A stretch of 32,511 nt of DNA, from positions 1 through 32,511 of the IMG/VR virus record IMGVR_UViG_3300022916_000054. One strand, given 5' to 3'. This DNA comes from a virus. Within the stretch, counting starts at the first letter, position 1, and the number at the start of each line of letters is the position of its first letter. The position numbers and the translations under genes were made by a program. Below, piece after piece: positions 26,527 through 32,511 of the stretch. The notes under the pieces are model-generated. The model had not been told where the DNA came from, ran no database searches, and worked only from the letters and a program-made list of their open reading frames with translations.

Positions 26527-26530
26527 TTAA

Positions 26531-26548
26531 TGTATTTGATATTTAAAT
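26531..26548 (+). promoter_or_regulatory. Promoter before the portal gene (18-base repeat, copy 1)
   Basis: TGTATTTGATATTTAAAT includes the TATA-like ATTTAAAT, whose end is 25 bases before the portal ATG. An identical 18-base sequence precedes the protease gene at 29397-29414. No ribosome site lies before the portal start, consistent with leaderless mRNA. Confidence 0.62.
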
Positions 26549-26573
26549 GGGTTAGAGCATAGTAAATTAAGAG

Positions 26574-28739
26574 ATGGCCGACTCAAATAATTTTTTTACT
26601 AAATTCAAGAGTCTTTTTTCAGGTGCAGAAGGATCCAATGTGGCTCCGGAAGTTGAAAAACAAGCAGGGAGGTCCTTTACTGGACTTTCAACTGCACCAG
26701 ATGAGAATAGACCGATTGTACCTAGATGGTTCCACAGTGCGTTACTTGGACAACCCAGAGATCAAGGATTCAACATATTTAATTTAAGGAAATATGGAAA
26801 ATCCCCATGGGTACAGATGGTTATTAATTCTGTAAAGAAACAAATCCAATCCACCGAGTGGAAAATCATTAACACAGATCCTGAAGATGACACAGACTAC
26901 GAGAGTATGATCAAGGAAGCAGTAGATTTACTAGAAGATCCAAACGAGAACGATGAAACCTTTGACGACCTGTGGGCACAATACCTTAACGATCTTCTAT
27001 TATACGATGCTGGAGTTATGTGGAAGGGCTTTGGAAAGGATAACAAACTTGAGAAGCTCCAAGTATATGACGGCCCAAGATTCCTTATTGAAATGAATGA
27101 GAATGGAGTAATCACCGGTTATTACCAATACAGTTTCAAATCCCCTACATCCGCACCACGAAGGTTCGAAACTGATGAGATTATCTATGGTGCAATTAGC
27201 AGACAGCCTGAATGGTATCCCTACGGCCTATCACCACTACAAACTATACAACAGGAAGTAGAGGTTCTAATACAATCAACACGTTACAACAAAGATTTCT
27301 TCAAGAACAACATGGTTCCTGATTCACTTATTTATCTTAACTATCCAGATGATAGACTACAGGACTTCCAGAATCAGTGGAAGAATCAAGTAGAGGGAAA
27401 GCCACACAAGATGGTGTTTACTAACAAAGAGCTGGATGTTAAGCAGATGTCTGTTACCAATAAGGATATGGAATGGTTAGAAGGACAACAATGGTACCAC
27501 CACTTAGTATTCGGAGCATACGGCCTATCTCCACAGGAAGCAGGATTTTATGAAGGGTCTGGCAGAGCCACTGGAGAGAGCCAAGAAAGAATTTCTATTA
27601 AGAACGCAATTAAACCATACCTATCACACATTAGAGCAAAGATCAACAGAGAGATCCTTCCGGCAATATTTCCAGAGTTCGATGTAAAGGCAATGCCAAT
27701 CATGTTCGAATGGTTCCCTAAGGACCACGTGCAAGAGAAGATTGAGCACGAGCAAGAGATGAGTAAGCTTGAAAGTGGAGTACTTACAATTAATGAGGTT
27801 AGATCTAAAGACGGACTTGACCCAGTAGAGTGGGGAGACGTTCCACTGAGTATCCAGAGTCAGGAAAGTGCTGATAAAGAAGAAGATAAAGGCGATACCC
27901 CAGAGATGGAAGAGAACGAAGAAGCAACTAATGATGAGCTTCCAGACAATGGTGAGAAGTCTTTAAAAAAAAACCTCTCAGAACCAGATTTAGTTGAAGA
28001 TGCTCAAGATATGGGTGATTTCTTAAGTAAAACTTATACCAAGATAGGCAAACAAGTAATGAATGCATTAGATACTGAGCTACAAGAAGTTGGTCTAAAG
28101 AAGAAAGGAATCATAGCAATTATCTCTCCAGTATTCAAGGTTCTTAATAGTCAAAGCTTCGCATCAAAGATTTTCTCCTTTGTAGGCAAGGCCTTAAAGG
28201 GTGGAATCACAGATGCAGAGGAAGATATGAAGGTAGACATTGGGTTCACATCTGGAACAAAGGAAAGGCAGAAGGTTCTAACAGATGAGCAGTTATATGG
28301 TTACACAATCAATGGTAAGGAATGGAAAGGGATTGTTGGTACATCAAGAGAATTACAGTTCGATATACTAAAGGCAGTGGACACAGGAATCCTTGAGCGT
28401 AAGTCTATAAGCGCAATAAAGGAAGATGTTTCTAAGCTCCTGGCTCAAGAGATAGGCACTGAAGAATCAGAGGGCCGAGCAATGAGAATCGCTAGGACTG
28501 AGACAACAAATATTAGAAATAAAGGAAGGCTGCAGGCATACAAAGATAGCGGTGTTGAGGGTAAGAAGGTTTGGAATGCTAATCGTGATATTAAAACTTC
28601 TAAGTTATGTTCTAGATTGGATGGACAATTAAGGGGCGTTGATGAACCATTTATTGATGAAATAACTAAAAATGCGTGGATGACTCCAAGTTCTCATCCA
28701 AATTGTAGGTGTTCTCTAGGATTTATAGTAAAGGAATAG
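26574..28739 (+). CDS. Portal protein fused to Mu gpF-like head morphogenesis domain
   Basis: This is a 721-residue protein. Residues 1-430 are a portal of the HK97/SPP1 type (NLRKYGKSPWVQMVINSVKK, LQTIQQEVEVLIQSTRYNKDF, QEAGFYEGSGRATGESQER), the dodecameric channel for DNA. An acidic linker (KEEDKGDTPEMEENEEATND) follows, and residues about 590-721 are the Mu-F domain: AMRIARTETTNIRNKGR, TSKLCSRLDGQ and HPNCRCSLGF. A run of nine A at 27965-27973 (codons 464-467) lies between the two parts; slippage there would give a portal alone of about 474 residues. The fused arrangement is known in some viruses, though two genes are more usual. Confidence 0.88.
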   Translation: MADSNNFFTKFKSLFSGAEGSNVAPEVEKQAGRSFTGLSTAPDENRPIVPRWFHSALLGQPRDQGFNIFNLRKYGKSPWVQMVINSVKKQIQSTEWKIINTDPEDDTDYESMIKEAVDLLEDPNENDETFDDLWAQYLNDLLLYDAGVMWKGFGKDNKLEKLQVYDGPRFLIEMNENGVITGYYQYSFKSPTSAPRRFETDEIIYGAISRQPEWYPYGLSPLQTIQQEVEVLIQSTRYNKDFFKNNMVPDSLIYLNYPDDRLQDFQNQWKNQVEGKPHKMVFTNKELDVKQMSVTNKDMEWLEGQQWYHHLVFGAYGLSPQEAGFYEGSGRATGESQERISIKNAIKPYLSHIRAKINREILPAIFPEFDVKAMPIMFEWFPKDHVQEKIEHEQEMSKLESGVLTINEVRSKDGLDPVEWGDVPLSIQSQESADKEEDKGDTPEMEENEEATNDELPDNGEKSLKKNLSEPDLVEDAQDMGDFLSKTYTKIGKQVMNALDTELQEVGLKKKGIIAIISPVFKVLNSQSFASKIFSFVGKALKGGITDAEEDMKVDIGFTSGTKERQKVLTDEQLYGYTINGKEWKGIVGTSRELQFDILKAVDTGILERKSISAIKEDVSKLLAQEIGTEESEGRAMRIARTETTNIRNKGRLQAYKDSGVEGKKVWNANRDIKTSKLCSRLDGQLRGVDEPFIDEITKNAWMTPSSHPNCRCSLGFIVKE

Positions 28740-28773
28740 ATACACTTAAGTAGTTTCTGTACTGGCTATTAAT

Positions 28774-29367
28774 ATGGCCCCAAAAAAAGGTTTTGTTCCA
28801 CATAATAAAAAAGAAATAGACATTAACCTAATGAAAGAATTATATTTTTTGAAAGGATATGATTACCAGGAGATAGCAGACTATTTTGGATTTAAATCAA
28901 AGTCAGCAATATATGATCGTTTTAAGGCACTTGGATTAAAAGCTAGAACAAACTCAGATTTAAAAACAGGCACAAAACATAGTAAGATAACAAAGGAAAA
29001 GATAAGTCGTGCTGGTATTGGAAGAAAACATACTGATGAGGCTAAAAAAAAGATGTCTGAGAGGTTTGCTGGTGACCAAAATCCCATGCATGGTAAATTT
29101 GGAAGTAAAAATCCAAACTGGAAGGGCGGATATATTTCTAAGGCAGGATATAGGGTTGTTTGTGTTAAAGGAAAACAAGTATTGGAGCATAGGGATATCT
29201 GGGAAACACATAACAAGAAAAATATTCCAAGAGGATATCAGATCCATCACATAAATAGAAAACGAGAAGATAATAGGATAGAAAACCTTAGACTTATGAA
29301 AGAGGAAGACCACATAAAACTTCATTATGAGAAAAGAGGAAGAAATTCTTTTGGAAGATTTAAATAG
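28774..29367 (+). CDS. HNH homing-type endonuclease
   Basis: This is a 197-residue protein. Residues 15-55 form a helix-turn-helix (YDYQEIADYFGFKSKSAIYD). Residues 68-105 contain NUMOD3-like units (HSKITKEKISRAGIGRKH, AKKKMSERFAGDQNPMHGK). The C-terminal HNH nuclease has EHRDIW, GYQIHHINRKREDNRIENL and EEDHIKLH. This combination is typical of free-standing homing endonucleases. It sits between portal and protease, which are normally adjacent, so it is likely an inserted selfish gene. No ribosome site or shared promoter is visible before it. Confidence 0.88.
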   Translation: MAPKKGFVPHNKKEIDINLMKELYFLKGYDYQEIADYFGFKSKSAIYDRFKALGLKARTNSDLKTGTKHSKITKEKISRAGIGRKHTDEAKKKMSERFAGDQNPMHGKFGSKNPNWKGGYISKAGYRVVCVKGKQVLEHRDIWETHNKKNIPRGYQIHHINRKREDNRIENLRLMKEEDHIKLHYEKRGRNSFGRFK

Positions 29368-29396
29368 GGTTTGAAGTTCTTGAAGAATAGTTTTAG

Positions 29397-29414
29397 TGTA
29401 TTTGATATTTAAAT
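29397..29414 (+). promoter_or_regulatory. Promoter before the protease gene (18-base repeat, copy 2)
   Basis: TGTATTTGATATTTAAAT is identical to 26531-26548. Its end is 20 bases before the ATG at 29435, and no ribosome site lies between. It should drive the protease-capsid transcript separately from the portal. Confidence 0.62.
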
Positions 29415-29434
29415 AAGTTTTCCCCCGTAGATAT

Positions 29435-30400
29435 ATGGAAAACAACGTACGTAAATTATGGATGCCGATTTCTAAGCAATTTGGTGAGGGTGGAATCACA
29501 AGATTCGCAGCAATTCTTTCTGATAACTCAGTAGATAGAGACGGAGAGAGAATTGGAAAAGCACTTATTAATCAATGGGCTAAGAATGCAATCTTACCAG
29601 CACTAGTTAATCACGAAAACTCTATGGAGAAGTGGATTGGCGGATGGAAAGAACTCAAAGTAATTGAAAAGGGAGGAAACACCGCATTACAAGCAGAACC
29701 TTTCTTCTTCTCAGAAGCAGCTAATCCCCTTGCTGCGAGAGTAGAGAAACAGATTTCTGAAGCTTTAGAGAATGGCTTGAATGCTGGTATTTCTATCTCT
29801 GCTATCCCAAGTGGATCTCAGCAAGTAAAGGTAAACGGTAAAATGCTTACCGAATGGACTGAGGCAGAATTAGTTGAGGCAACATTTGTCCCTATTCAAT
29901 CAAATAGAAACGCAACTTTTGGTCATTTGGCCAAACAGTTTAGCCTAGAGAAAGAAGGCACAGATAACACGACACAGATCAAGGAGGAATCTAAGATGAC
30001 TGAAGAAATAAAGAAACAAGAAGAAATTCAAGCTCAAGAAGCACCTGTTGAAGTAGTAGCAGAAGAAGCTCCTAAGGAAGAAACTAAAGTTGAGGCACCT
30101 GTAGAGGAAGCACCAGCTGAGGAAGAATCCAAAGAAGAAGAACCTGCTGTTGAAGAAGCAGAGGCTAGTGAGAAGGTAGAACCTGCAGAAGAAGAAGCTC
30201 CGGCTGAACCTGAAGTAGAGGAACCAAAAGAAGACGTAGAAGCTATGAAAGCTAAGATTGCAGAATTAACCAAAGCGGTTGAATCATTGCAAGAGAAAAA
30301 GCTTAGTGGCAGTAGACCAAGCGTAGAGGCGCCAAGTGTAGTAGAAGAAGAAACTAATTACACATTCACAAAGGCACTAAAACACATACTAAGTAAATAA
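29435..30400 (+). CDS. Prohead protease fused to scaffold domain
   Basis: This is a 321-residue protein. Residues 1-170 resemble HK97-type prohead proteases (S78/U35 group): ILSDNSVDRDGERI, LPALVNHE with the presumed catalytic His60, GLNAGISISAIP with a candidate Ser near 120, and VEATFVPI. From about 188 it is a very acidic, Glu/Ala/Pro-rich stretch with a helical end (MKAKIAELTKAVESLQEK), as expected for a scaffold removed during maturation. The promoter repeat lies 20 bases upstream and no ribosome site is present, suggesting a near-leaderless start. An internal start could make the scaffold separately. Confidence 0.82.
   Translation: MENNVRKLWMPISKQFGEGGITRFAAILSDNSVDRDGERIGKALINQWAKNAILPALVNHENSMEKWIGGWKELKVIEKGGNTALQAEPFFFSEAANPLAARVEKQISEALENGLNAGISISAIPSGSQQVKVNGKMLTEWTEAELVEATFVPIQSNRNATFGHLAKQFSLEKEGTDNTTQIKEESKMTEEIKKQEEIQAQEAPVEVVAEEAPKEETKVEAPVEEAPAEEESKEEEPAVEEAEASEKVEPAEEEAPAEPEVEEPKEDVEAMKAKIAELTKAVESLQEKKLSGSRPSVEAPSVVEEETNYTFTKALKHILSK
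29996..30400 (+). CDS. Nested scaffold protein from internal start
   Basis: AAGGAGG at 29981-29987 lies eight bases before an in-frame ATG (29996) inside the protease gene. Translation there gives 134 residues (MTEEIKKQEEIQAQE...) that match exactly the acidic scaffold part. The layout copies lambda Nu3 inside gene C. The ribosome site is among the strongest in the window, whereas the full-length start has none, so extra free scaffold is likely. Confidence 0.65.
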   Translation: MTEEIKKQEEIQAQEAPVEVVAEEAPKEETKVEAPVEEAPAEEESKEEEPAVEEAEASEKVEPAEEEAPAEPEVEEPKEDVEAMKAKIAELTKAVESLQEKKLSGSRPSVEAPSVVEEETNYTFTKALKHILSK

Positions 30401-30415
30401 GGAGAAAAAATAAAA

Positions 30416-31507
30416 ATGGCATTTGCAAATATGGATTTACTCAATGATTACGAAGCTGGTTACAACTTTGACCAGACATTCGGAAAAATGGGTATTGTAG
30501 AAGGACAAACTTATTACGATCCTATGAACGCATTAGATAAAACTCTAAACGTTAGGAAAGAAATGGGCACAACCCTAGCAAAGAATCTTGGATTAAACAA
30601 GGCTCCGAGCATTAACACCACAACTGGTGGGACATTCACAGAATACCCTCTTATCCCGTCATTCATCGATTCTGAAATCGTTGATAGAACAGTAAGAGAA
30701 ACACCTTTACTAGGATTAATTTCTAGGAAAGCAGTTAGAGGTAGAGCTTATGTATACAACTTAATCTCAGCTAAAGCAGGTCCAACATCTGGAACCCCAG
30801 GATACGGATTTCTATTAGATGATGCACCATTAAGTGAAGATGTAGATACTAGAAGCAATGCTACAGTTAACATGAAATACTTGTATACTGTAGGTAGAGT
30901 AACTGGACCAGCTATGAGATCTGCTGAAGGATCATTTAATCTAATGGAAGAAGATATTAGAACAAAGACCTCTTCATTGATGGAATCTCTAGAAAACGAA
31001 ATCATTAACGGAGCTGTTGCTACAGCACCTGCAGGATTCGATGGTTTAAGAGCTTTAATCACCACTAACACCACAGACAACTCAGCAGCAGCTATTACAT
31101 TAGACCAGTTTAGGGCTGACCTAAATACTTCATTCGAAGCTAATGGTAGAATTGACTTAGCAGTTACTGATGGTACAACCCACAACGTATTGAAAGGATT
31201 ACTTTTCGATATCCAAAGACAACCAGCTATGCCTTCAAGCAACCCGGCAATTATGTCCTTTGGTATCCCAGATGCTTTCATGATTGATGGAGTAACCGTA
31301 ATTAGAGATAGATTCATGCCAGTTACAGCAACTGCACACGAAGTTCTATATCTAGATTCAAGATATCTATTCTTGGGTGTATTACAAGACATTACCTTTA
31401 GCACTCTAGCTAAAACCAATGATTCCGACAAGTATTACTTAAAGTGGTACGGATCTCTAGTAGTTACCTTTGAGGCATCTATGGTTCGGAGATACGGAAT
31501 CGCATAA
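30416..31507 (+). CDS. Major capsid protein (HK97 fold)
   Basis: This is a 363-residue protein following the protease-scaffold gene. Patterns of the HK97-type shell include an N-arm (residues 1-60), IDSEIVDRTVRETPLLGLI, GRAYVYNLISAKAG, LYTVGRVTGPAMRSA, LENEIINGAVATAPAGFDGLRAL (spine helix and following loop) and the A-domain segment IMSFGIPDAFMIDGVTVIRDRFMP near the C-terminus. The N-arm is not the long delta domain of HK97, consistent with a separate scaffold. GGAG precedes the ATG. Position, size and motifs agree. Confidence 0.85.
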   Translation: MAFANMDLLNDYEAGYNFDQTFGKMGIVEGQTYYDPMNALDKTLNVRKEMGTTLAKNLGLNKAPSINTTTGGTFTEYPLIPSFIDSEIVDRTVRETPLLGLISRKAVRGRAYVYNLISAKAGPTSGTPGYGFLLDDAPLSEDVDTRSNATVNMKYLYTVGRVTGPAMRSAEGSFNLMEEDIRTKTSSLMESLENEIINGAVATAPAGFDGLRALITTNTTDNSAAAITLDQFRADLNTSFEANGRIDLAVTDGTTHNVLKGLLFDIQRQPAMPSSNPAIMSFGIPDAFMIDGVTVIRDRFMPVTATAHEVLYLDSRYLFLGVLQDITFSTLAKTNDSDKYYLKWYGSLVVTFEASMVRRYGIA

Positions 31508-31520
31508 GGAGGAATAGAAT

Positions 31521-31790
31521 ATGGCAGCAATAGCAATTGGAGATTGTACTGTAACTATGATCACAGCTCTAGCAGGATTGAATGTTTATAGCATTGTAAC
31601 CCCTGCAACCGCAGATCAGGCAGATACAATTATCGTAAGTACACTTTTCCCTAATGCATTCGTTCTTGCAGCATGTGCAAATGCTACTGATGGTTGTTTA
31701 CTATCAGCTACAGCAGGCACAACAAGTATCACTCTACCATCTGGTGGAACTGATAATGAAGCAAGAACCATTTACGCAATGGGATACTAA
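31521..31790 (+). CDS. Small head decoration / minor capsid protein
   Basis: This is an 89-residue product, hydrophobic and beta-rich (GDCTVTMITALAGLNVYSIV, LLSATAGTTSITLPSGG) with three Cys, starting 13 bases after the capsid stop with GGAGG upstream. Small beta proteins at this site often stabilise the capsid. It is followed by a strong terminator, so it shares the capsid transcript. No family name can be given. Confidence 0.6.
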   Translation: MAAIAIGDCTVTMITALAGLNVYSIVTPATADQADTIIVSTLFPNAFVLAACANATDGCLLSATAGTTSITLPSGGTDNEARTIYAMGY

Positions 31791-31825
31791 GCTGGGCAAC
31801 CAGCATTTTTATTTTTTTTATTTTA
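31791..31825 (+). terminator. Hairpin plus T-rich terminator after capsid genes
   Basis: GCTGG-GCAA-CCAGC (31791-31804), with a GNRA-type loop, is followed by ATTTTTATTTTTTTTATTTT. It starts right after the stop codon. Both an intrinsic bacterial terminator and an archaeal oligo-T terminator would fit. It would limit readthrough from the strongly expressed capsid genes. Confidence 0.72.
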
Positions 31826-31832
31826 TAATACA
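31818..31832 (+). promoter_or_regulatory. Possible promoter for the downstream beta-rich gene
   Basis: TTATTTTATAATACA just after the T run contains a TATA-like TTTATAAT. A start near 31850 would leave a leader of about 40 bases with GAGGGAG before the ATG at 31894. Confidence 0.4.
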
Positions 31833-31893
31833 GACACAAACAAAAAAACAAATTACCACGGTTTACTTATCGTGAGGGAGAAAAAAAACAAAA

Positions 31894-32511
31894 ATGGCAT
31901 TCGGAATTACACAATTAGAAACAAGGGACTGGACATTCAAAAATGATGTTACAGTTACTGGAGACTTAACTGTTAGTGGATCAATTTCATTCACTGACAT
32001 TTCAGCTACTTCTTTAACCACAACCGGAGACGTAACAGTTAATGGCGGAGATATAAGCGTAGTAGAAACAGCAGCTGGCGCAACAGGCGCAGAATTAAAT
32101 TTACAACAAATTTCAGCTAGTCCGGCAGCATCAGATGTTGTTGGATTAACAAATTTCATTGGAAGAGATGACGCAGGAAATGATGTAACCTATGCTATAT
32201 TAGGCGGAGTTATTGAAGATCCAACAGATGGTGCAGAGATAGGTTCTGTAGTTGTTCAAGCACAAAATGGAACAGCATCATTAGCAACTTGTTGTTCATT
32301 CGAACATGACGGATCTTATGGAATAGTACAAGCAGGAGACGGAGCAGCAGAAGGAGTTTTTCAATCAGCTGGAAACTTTGACTTAATTTTGCAAACAGGA
32401 AACGCAACAACTGGTAGCATTACATTGACTGATGGAGCAAATGGAGACATCTTAGTTACTCCAAATGGATCTGGAGCAGTAGTTGTACCAGCAGCAGCAG
32501 GTGTTGAATCT
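31894..32511 (+). CDS. Beta-repeat structural protein (partial, runs off the window)
   Basis: An open frame of 206 codons starts at MAFGITQLETRDWTF and is still open at the window end. It has short repeated beta units (NDVTVTGDLTVSGSISF, TTTGDVTVNGGDIS) and later segments such as SITLTDGANGDILVTPNG, a style typical of fibre shafts or capsid fibres. GGGAG lies about 12 bases upstream. It stands behind the capsid terminator with its own possible promoter, so it is probably a head fibre or decoration protein. Full length and C-terminus are unknown. Confidence 0.68.
   Translation, partial: MAFGITQLETRDWTFKNDVTVTGDLTVSGSISFTDISATSLTTTGDVTVNGGDISVVETAAGATGAELNLQQISASPAASDVVGLTNFIGRDDAGNDVTYAILGGVIEDPTDGAEIGSVVVQAQNGTASLATCCSFEHDGSYGIVQAGDGAAEGVFQSAGNFDLILQTGNATTGSITLTDGANGDILVTPNGSGAVVVPAAAGVES

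Noticed and set aside
26531-29437. Bacterial sigma-70 reading of the repeated promoters (TTGATA as -35)
   Set aside because: The conserved bases end before the place where a -10 box would lie, and no matching -10 occurs in either copy; TATA spacing to the ATG fits better.
1-32511. tRNA genes, CRISPR arrays, insertion sequences and diversity-generating retroelements
   Set aside because: No cloverleaf with a T-loop, no regularly spaced repeats, no transposase and no reverse transcriptase were seen on reading both strands; a tRNAscan or HMM search would be decisive.

Overview
The window is about 32.5 kb of a tailed double-stranded DNA virus (Caudoviricetes), and the control signals point to an archaeal host. 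Several transcription units start with an A/T box (TTTATAAATA, GTATATAAAG, GATATTTAAAT) about 20-30 bases before the first ATG, as expected for archaeal TATA/TBP promoters giving leaderless or short-leader mRNAs. Downstream genes use Shine-Dalgarno sites (GGAGG and similar). Arginine is coded mostly by AGA/AGG and the DNA is A+T rich. A Hjc-like nuclease and a primase-polymerase/SF3 helicase fit the same picture. The host lineage cannot be named from sequence alone. A YopX-like protein and a lipobox/barrel-like protein have a more bacterial flavour and keep the host call below certainty.

Layout. (1) 1-9524, plus strand, late tail module: end of a neck/tail gene, major tail protein, tail assembly chaperone pair with a probable programmed frameshift, short tape measure protein, distal tail/hub proteins, collar-type fibre, a second fibre-like protein, a glycine-rich tip protein, a transglutaminase-fold cysteine hydrolase, a PD-(D/E)XK nuclease and a zinc-ribbon protein. 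(2) 9525-10625, plus strand: two tiny genes and a membrane-anchored acidic coiled-coil protein with their own promoters, bracketed by two near-identical hairpins. (3) 10649-18864, minus strand: one long, tightly overlapping operon of 29 mostly small genes. It includes a calcineurin-type phosphoesterase, a HAD phosphatase, an HExxH metalloprotease, a YopX-like protein, zinc/cysteine-rich proteins, many single- or double-span membrane proteins, and three small paralogue families. (4) 18864-18994: divergent promoter region with an inverted repeat. (5) 18994-24775, plus strand, replication/early module: a small RHH-like protein, Prim-Pol/CHC2/SF3 replication protein, a repeat-rich possible origin, and small genes separated by strongly structured intergenic RNA. 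(6) 24792-32511, plus strand, packaging/head module: small and large terminase, portal fused to a Mu-F-like domain, an inserted HNH endonuclease, prohead protease with a nested scaffold start, HK97-type major capsid protein, a small head protein, and the start of a large beta-rich protein running off the window. The order terminase-portal-protease-capsid at the end and tail genes at the start suggests that the window opens a circular or circularly permuted genome.

The most interesting non-standard signals are: a +1 frameshift candidate (UUU CGA) in the tail chaperone pair; an A9 run at the junction of the portal and Mu-F domains with quick stops in both other frames; an internal Shine-Dalgarno plus ATG that would make a separate scaffold; two related structured RNA regions that both begin at a stop codon with the same 18-base sequence; and a dispersed family of TTTT-loop-AAAA hairpins that overlap or follow stop codons and carry a conserved A-rich 3' flank. 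All functional calls come from reading motifs and gene order; no database search was possible.
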